A DNA stretch of 10,867 nucleotides from contig JAKORQ010000244.1 in NCBI GenBank assembly GCA_029777755.1, positions 1 through 10,867 of the forward strand. The letters run 5' to 3'. The first letter of the stretch is position 1, and each line of letters starts with the position of its first letter. The notes under the pieces are model-generated. The model worked only from the letters and a program-made list of their open reading frames with translations, was not told where the DNA came from and did not search any database. This stretch comes from Planctomycetota bacterium (GTDB lineage: Bacteria > Planctomycetota > Phycisphaerae > Tepidisphaerales > Tepidisphaeraceae). Position numbers and translations under genes: made by a program. Of the stretch, positions 6,944 through 10,867 are shown piece after piece.

Positions 6944-7792
6944 ATGAACACGATATACTGGTCCTCAATTGCTCCGCCGGGCGGGCGATTTCATGTCGCC
7001 AGGGGCGTGTATTCAAGCACTTCACCATTCCAGGAGCACACGCACGACTTTCTTGAGCTGTTCTGGGTGGAGCAGGGGCCGGGAGTCCACTGGATTAATG
7101 GCCAGCGGCTGCGCCTGGATGTGGGCGACCTGATACTGGTTCGCCAGCGCGATTGCCACACCTTTTCTGTGCGCGGTGACAACGTCCTTACGCTGGTCAA
7201 TGTGGCGATGCCGGCCCGCCACGTCGAGGCCCTGCGCGAGCGCTACGGCCACGAACTGGAGCCATGGCCATGGGATGGTGAGGGAAGCCTGCCTACGCGC
7301 TGGCGGCTTGAGATGGCGCAGATGCAGATGCTGTCGGCCTGGGCCGCCGGTGTCTCCATGATCAACCAGCCGGCCATGGAGTTGGACTGGTTCCTGACGA
7401 CATTGCTGCGACTGGGGCGTCCGCGGGCGGCCGGTCCGGTGCGATCGGTGCGCGGTCCATTGCCCGATTGGCTGGCAGACGCGATAGAGCGCTTCTCCTC
7501 GCCGGCACATCTGCCCAATGGGGTATCAGGGCTGGCGGCGCTGGCGGGACGCTCGCCGGAGCATCTGAATCGCGTGGTCCGACGCTGTACCGGCATGACG
7601 GCCGGCCAACTGGTCAACGAGTTGCGCATGGAGTATGCGGCGCGGGAGTTGCGCATGACCTGCCGGCCGATACTGGATATCGCCGCCGACGTGGGTCTTT
7701 CCAATGTCGGCTACTTTTATGCGAGCTTTCGGCGGCATTTCGGCCTGCCGCCGCGGCGCTATCGAATGCGGGAGCAGAAGATGATGGCGTAG
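6944..7792 (+). CDS. AraC-family transcriptional regulator with N-terminal cupin sensor domain
   Basis: A 282-residue DNA-binding regulator. Residues about 12-90 form a cupin-like effector domain. HTHDFLELFWVEQG (32-45) holds the His-x-His and Glu typical of the AraC_binding fold, and LDVGDLILVRQRDCHTF (58-74) is the usual second strand motif. Residues about 180-275 are the paired helix-turn-helix domain: VSGLAALAGRSPEHLNRVVRR (first HTH, about 194-214) and ILDIAADVGLSNVGYFYASF (second, 243-262), ending in the canonical RRHFGLPPRRYR. The ligand is probably a small polar molecule such as a sugar, but this cannot be read from sequence. No Shine-Dalgarno precedes the ATG (GATATTTGTTCC), so translation may be leaderless or SD-independent; the cupin domain leaves little room for a later start. 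Divergent orientation to the URO-D-like gene suggests that gene as a target. The glycosyltransferase starts 33 bases downstream. Confidence 0.93.
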   Translation: MNTIYWSSIAPPGGRFHVARGVYSSTSPFQEHTHDFLELFWVEQGPGVHWINGQRLRLDVGDLILVRQRDCHTFSVRGDNVLTLVNVAMPARHVEALRERYGHELEPWPWDGEGSLPTRWRLEMAQMQMLSAWAAGVSMINQPAMELDWFLTTLLRLGRPRAAGPVRSVRGPLPDWLADAIERFSSPAHLPNGVSGLAALAGRSPEHLNRVVRRCTGMTAGQLVNELRMEYAARELRMTCRPILDIAADVGLSNVGYFYASFRRHFGLPPRRYRMREQKMMA

Positions 7793-7825
7793 CGTTTGCC
7801 GCCACGGGGGCGTAAAGTGAGGATC

Positions 7826-8788
7826 ATGCGGCTATCGGTAGTTGTCCCACTGCTCAATGAAGAGTCAAATCTTCGCCCGCTGCATTCGCGGCTCTCGGCC
7901 GTCTTCGATCGCCTGAAGGTCGAGGGGCAGATCATCTTCGTCGATGACGGCAGCACTGATAGCTCCGCAAAGGTGATTGCCGAACTGGCCCACGCTGACC
8001 CGCGGGTGAAGGGCATAGTCTTCTCGCGAAACTTCGGCCACGAGGCGGCGTCGACGGCTGGTCTGGATGCGGCCGACGGTGATGCGATCGTGCTGATGGA
8101 CGCCGACCTGCAGGATCCGCCGGAGGTGATCGAGCAGATGTTCGCCCGTTGGCGCGAGGGGTATGAGATCATCTACGCCCGCCGATCAAAGCGCAAGGGT
8201 GAATCGGCGTACAAGCGATGCACCTCGTGGCTGTTTTACCGCATCCTCTCGGCCCTCTCGGAGGTGCAGATCCCGCTTGATGTGGGAGACTTCCGCCTGA
8301 TCGACCGGCGCGTGCTGGATGCGGTGAAGCGCTGCCGCGAGCATGACCGGTTCATGCGCGGGCTGATCGCCTGGACGGGGTTCAGGAGCACCGCGGTGGA
8401 GTACGAGCGGCCGGAACGGGTGTCGGGGGAGACAAAGTACAACACGCTCAAGCTGCTATGGCTCTCGCTGGATGCGGCTGTGGGATTCTCCATCTTGCCA
8501 TTGCGCCTGGCATCAGCGCTTGGCTTTCTCGTGACGCTGGGAAGCCTGGTCATGGTGATGATCCTGGTGGCGCAGAAGCTGATGAGCCAATTGGAGATTC
8601 CCGGGTATGCCCTGCAGACCGCGGGGCTGTTTTTCCTGGGTGGCGTACAGATGCTGCTGCTGGGGATCCTCGGTGAATACATCGGAAGAATCTACCGGCA
8701 AATCCAGGCGCGTCCCCTCTATGTCGTGCGCGAGATTATCAGTGCCGACCAATCAAAACACGCGGCTACTGTTGAACGCGTGCTTTGA
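7826..8788 (+). CDS. Family 2 glycosyltransferase, GtrB/DPM1-like polyprenyl-phosphate sugar transferase
   Basis: A 320-residue membrane enzyme expected to move a sugar from a nucleotide sugar to undecaprenyl (or similar) phosphate at the cytoplasmic face, supplying lipid-linked sugar for surface-glycan modification. The GT2 catalytic domain shows VVVPLLNEESNL (5-16), VDDGSTD (39-45), DADLQDPPE (92-100, with the metal-binding DxD) and GDFRLIDRRV (154-163). It is followed by RVSGETKYNT (198-207), typical of the GtrB/ArnC-like branch. Two transmembrane helices follow, at about 222-250 and 265-287 (TAGLFFLGGVQMLLLGILGE), as in GtrB. The ATG at 7826 is preferred over the in-frame TTG at 7796 because GAGG lies 4-5 bases before it and the protein then starts right at the first beta strand. 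It is only 33 bases after the AraC gene, so read-through is possible. The partner GtrA or glycan genes are not in the window. Sugar specificity is unknown. Confidence 0.93.
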   Translation: MRLSVVVPLLNEESNLRPLHSRLSAVFDRLKVEGQIIFVDDGSTDSSAKVIAELAHADPRVKGIVFSRNFGHEAASTAGLDAADGDAIVLMDADLQDPPEVIEQMFARWREGYEIIYARRSKRKGESAYKRCTSWLFYRILSALSEVQIPLDVGDFRLIDRRVLDAVKRCREHDRFMRGLIAWTGFRSTAVEYERPERVSGETKYNTLKLLWLSLDAAVGFSILPLRLASALGFLVTLGSLVMVMILVAQKLMSQLEIPGYALQTAGLFFLGGVQMLLLGILGEYIGRIYRQIQARPLYVVREIISADQSKHAATVERVL

Positions 8789-8877
8789 AAAAACGACGTA
8801 ATCTGGTACGACATAAAAAGTTTCCCATCAGATCGGGACTACAAATCATTTGCTCGTCAGGTCCGAGGAGCAGTGCT

Positions 8878-10867
8878 GTGCAACTAGGTTTCATGTGTTT
8901 AGGCAGAAAAGCTGCCGTTGGCCGGCTGTTGATACTGACGGTTGCGCTGTTGTTTTGCCTGATGGGCGCGGCCCGGGCACAGGACATCAGTGTCATCGGC
9001 TCGCTTCCGTTCGGCGCTACGTACATTTCTGATCACTGGGTGCCGGTGCGGGTGGAAGTCAGGAACGACTCCGACCGCGAGATTGTCGGCACTGTTCGCG
9101 TTGTGCCGATCGCGGAGGGTACGCCGGAGTTTCGCGCCAACGTGAAATCGCCGCCGCGCAGCCGGGTGCGCAAGACGATCTGGGGGTATTTCCCTGCGTC
9201 AAAAGAGACCCGCCTGGCGTGGGTGACGCTCAACGACAAATCAGGAGCGCAACTCGCCAGGGTGGAGATGACCGGCGCCTCCTTCCATGATGAGGCAAAC
9301 TACCTGCCCAACGGAATCTACGAGCACGGCTTTTTCATCTCCATCACCGGCAGCGACCCGGACCTCAGCGAATACCAACTCCTCGACTCTGTCAGCGCCA
9401 TCCTCAAGAACGCCAATGAAATAAACGCCAGCCAGGCGCAGCTCGATGTGATCGGCGCCATGCCGACCTGGGTGCCGTACACCAGCGCCTATATGGTGAG
9501 CCTCGCCGGCATGGACTTTGATGAGATTTCGCCGGAGGCTCGCGCGGCACTGCTGGATTACGTGCGGGCCGGCGGCGTGCTGCTTATCTCAGCTCCCAAG
9601 CATGAGCAGATCTCGGGGAGTTGGATCGAGCCGCTCTTGCCGGTGCGGGTGATCGGCAATCGTGAAGCCAACCAGGTGATTGGTCCGGATGGCAAGCCGC
9701 TGCAGTTTGTCCAATACCTTCCGTGTGCCGAGGCGATCGCCGGGGAGGGAAAGGTACTTCTCAAGGATGAGCAGTTTGTCCATGCGGCCTACCGCAGCTA
9801 CGGGCTTGGCCGGGTGGTCTTCACCAGCTTCCCTCCGGGCGCACTGCCGGAGGAGGACAATCGCTCCGCCGAGGTATGGTATGAGCTTATTGGGTTCAGC
9901 CGGTCGCCCGTTGGGTACCGCGGCACCGAGGCCCAGCAGAAGTATCCTGAGCTGATGGAGCCGATGCTGGGACGGCAGGCGGCCAGTTGGTCGCTGGCGG
10001 CCAGCGCCGTGGGGGTGCTGGTCCTGCTGGTGATTGTCTCTCACCTCATCTGGCGTGGAGCGAATCGGCCCACCGCGTTTAAGGTGACGCTTGGCGCGAC
10101 GGTGCTGATCGCCGCGATCTTCTCCCTGCTGGCAGCACTGCGACAGGAGGCAGAGCCGCTGCAGGAAGCCCGCCTTACGATCGTCGATGCCTCGCCTGAA
10201 GGCTCATATGCCCATGAATTCTCGGCCGTCAGCGGTTCACAGCAGATGGTAACTCGCCAGGTGCAGGAAGCGTCTATAGCGATGCGAACGGCACTGGTGC
10301 GGCAGGAGCGGCCGCTACTTTCGCAGTGGCCGGCCACCCTGGAGCGCATCAACGTGAATCCACAGCGTGTGGACCTGGTCGGCCTGGCCACTGCTGTTGA
10401 CCGCAGTAAGACCGCCAGCGCCACCGGCAGGTTCGGCCCGCGCGGGCTGGAGCTTACCGTTAACAATGGCATCGGCACGACCCTGAGTTCGGCGCAGCTC
10501 AGTTGGGGGCTGTATCGCCTGTCCATGCCGGCGTTGGGTCAGGGTGAAACGCAGGCGGTACTCAACAGCGCCAATGTTCGGCCGGTGGATGAGTACACCG
10601 CCGTATCGGGGCTTGCCACGCAGGATGAGCAGCACAAGGGCATGATCCTGCGTTCGTTGCTGAGCAGCACGATGGCGACCAAGTCGCGCGACCTGTGGCC
10701 GGCCGTCTATGCGTGGGCGAACGAGTGGCCGGGGATCACCCAGCTCGCAGACGTCCAGCCGGATAGGCAGGGGGCCCAGACGCTGGTGCGCATCCCGCTT
10801 GTCATCGAGCCGTCCGAGGGGCGCGTCCGGATCGATGGTGTGTTCAATACGCTGTACCTGGGCGAGG
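8878..10867 (+). CDS. Large exported/membrane protein with a glutamine-amidotransferase-like segment, function unknown (C-terminus outside the window)
   Basis: The frame is open from the GTG at 8878 to the window edge (663 codons). GAGGAG lies 7 bases before the GTG; an in-frame ATG at 8893 is the alternative. Residues 10-34 form a signal peptide (RKAAVGRLLILTVALLFC, cleavage after ARA). The mature N-terminus (about 35-150) looks like a beta-rich domain with HWVPVRVEVRND (55-66). A segment at about 185-240 (QLDVIGAMPTWV... ALLDYVRAGGVLLIS) resembles the class I glutamine-amidotransferase-like fold that recurs in BatA/aerotolerance-type and other large planctomycete membrane proteins. No catalytic Cys is obvious, so it is probably non-enzymatic. 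Two transmembrane helices follow at about 370-390 (SAVGVLVLLVIVSHLIW) and 402-422 (TLGATVLIAAIFSLLAAL), with a further extracytoplasmic region behind. It starts 89 bases after the glycosyltransferase stop. I do not recognise the family. A role in envelope assembly or stress is only a guess. Confidence 0.82.
   Translation, partial: MQLGFMCLGRKAAVGRLLILTVALLFCLMGAARAQDISVIGSLPFGATYISDHWVPVRVEVRNDSDREIVGTVRVVPIAEGTPEFRANVKSPPRSRVRKTIWGYFPASKETRLAWVTLNDKSGAQLARVEMTGASFHDEANYLPNGIYEHGFFISITGSDPDLSEYQLLDSVSAILKNANEINASQAQLDVIGAMPTWVPYTSAYMVSLAGMDFDEISPEARAALLDYVRAGGVLLISAPKHEQISGSWIEPLLPVRVIGNREANQVIGPDGKPLQFVQYLPCAEAIAGEGKVLLKDEQFVHAAYRSYGLGRVVFTSFPPGALPEEDNRSAEVWYELIGFSRSPVGYRGTEAQQKYPELMEPMLGRQAASWSLAASAVGVLVLLVIVSHLIWRGANRPTAFKVTLGATVLIAAIFSLLAALRQEAEPLQEARLTIVDASPEGSYAHEFSAVSGSQQMVTRQVQEASIAMRTALVRQERPLLSQWPATLERINVNPQRVDLVGLATAVDRSKTASATGRFGPRGLELTVNNGIGTTLSSAQLSWGLYRLSMPALGQGETQAVLNSANVRPVDEYTAVSGLATQDEQHKGMILRSLLSSTMATKSRDLWPAVYAWANEWPGITQLADVQPDRQGAQTLVRIPLVIEPSEGRVRIDGVFNTLYLGE

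Noticed and set aside
6840..7028. An N-terminal extension of the second URO-D-like protein by 63 residues
   Set aside because: It would overlap the AraC gene and the operator-like repeats and precede the conserved MTPRER opening, which has its own good ribosome site at 6839.
8759..8782. Inverted repeat CACGCG/CGCGTG at the end of the glycosyltransferase gene
   Set aside because: It is a short stem inside the coding end with a 12-base loop and only CTTT after it. This could easily be chance.
1..10867. CRISPR arrays, tRNA/rRNA genes, transposases, integrases, toxin-antitoxin pairs or phage defence genes
   Set aside because: None was seen on either strand. The genes are metabolic, regulatory or envelope-related.

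Overview
The window is GC-rich, densely coding bacterial chromosome. It carries two uroporphyrinogen-decarboxylase-like (URO-D fold) proteins that are not classical HemE, an AraC-type regulator divergent from one of them, and two large Sec-exported proteins of unknown function. Several start codons have weak or no Shine-Dalgarno sequence. Together these suggest a planctomycete-like lineage of the PVC group (possibly Phycisphaerae), but that is inferred from the gene repertoire and no marker gene is present.

Layout. Positions 1-1470 are on the minus strand: the N-terminal 211 residues of an Old Yellow Enzyme family ene-reductase (its 3' end lies outside the window), a 253-base gap with a degenerate repeat and inverted repeats, and a small glycine-zipper protein. 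From 1644 a good sigma70-type promoter reads rightward into the first URO-D-like gene (1701-2861). A stand-alone CheY-like receiver protein (3065-3463) follows, with its own intrinsic terminator, and then a 587-residue exported protein with three recurring segments (3690-5453), which ends at a very strong terminator.

The second URO-D-like gene (5697-6839, minus strand) is convergent with that exported protein and divergent from a cupin/AraC regulator (6944-7792). The 104-base divergent gap holds three copies of a CTGATA-like motif, the best candidate operator in the window. A GtrB/DPM1-type polyprenyl-phosphate glycosyltransferase (7826-8788) follows the regulator closely. The window ends inside a large exported or membrane protein (8878 onward) with a glutamine-amidotransferase-like segment and two transmembrane helices.

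How it fits together. The only clear functional unit is the AraC regulator with the divergent URO-D-like gene, probably a locally regulated catabolic or methyl-transfer function. The two URO-D-like proteins have different putative metal-ligand signatures (HxC...C against DxD...H), so they probably have different substrates. The other genes look like separate transcription units. I found no CRISPR array, transposase, tRNA, rRNA, phage genes or recognisable defence system, and no convincing evidence of a wholly new multi-gene system. The most interesting items are the URO-D pair, the operator-like repeats and the two unrecognised exported proteins.
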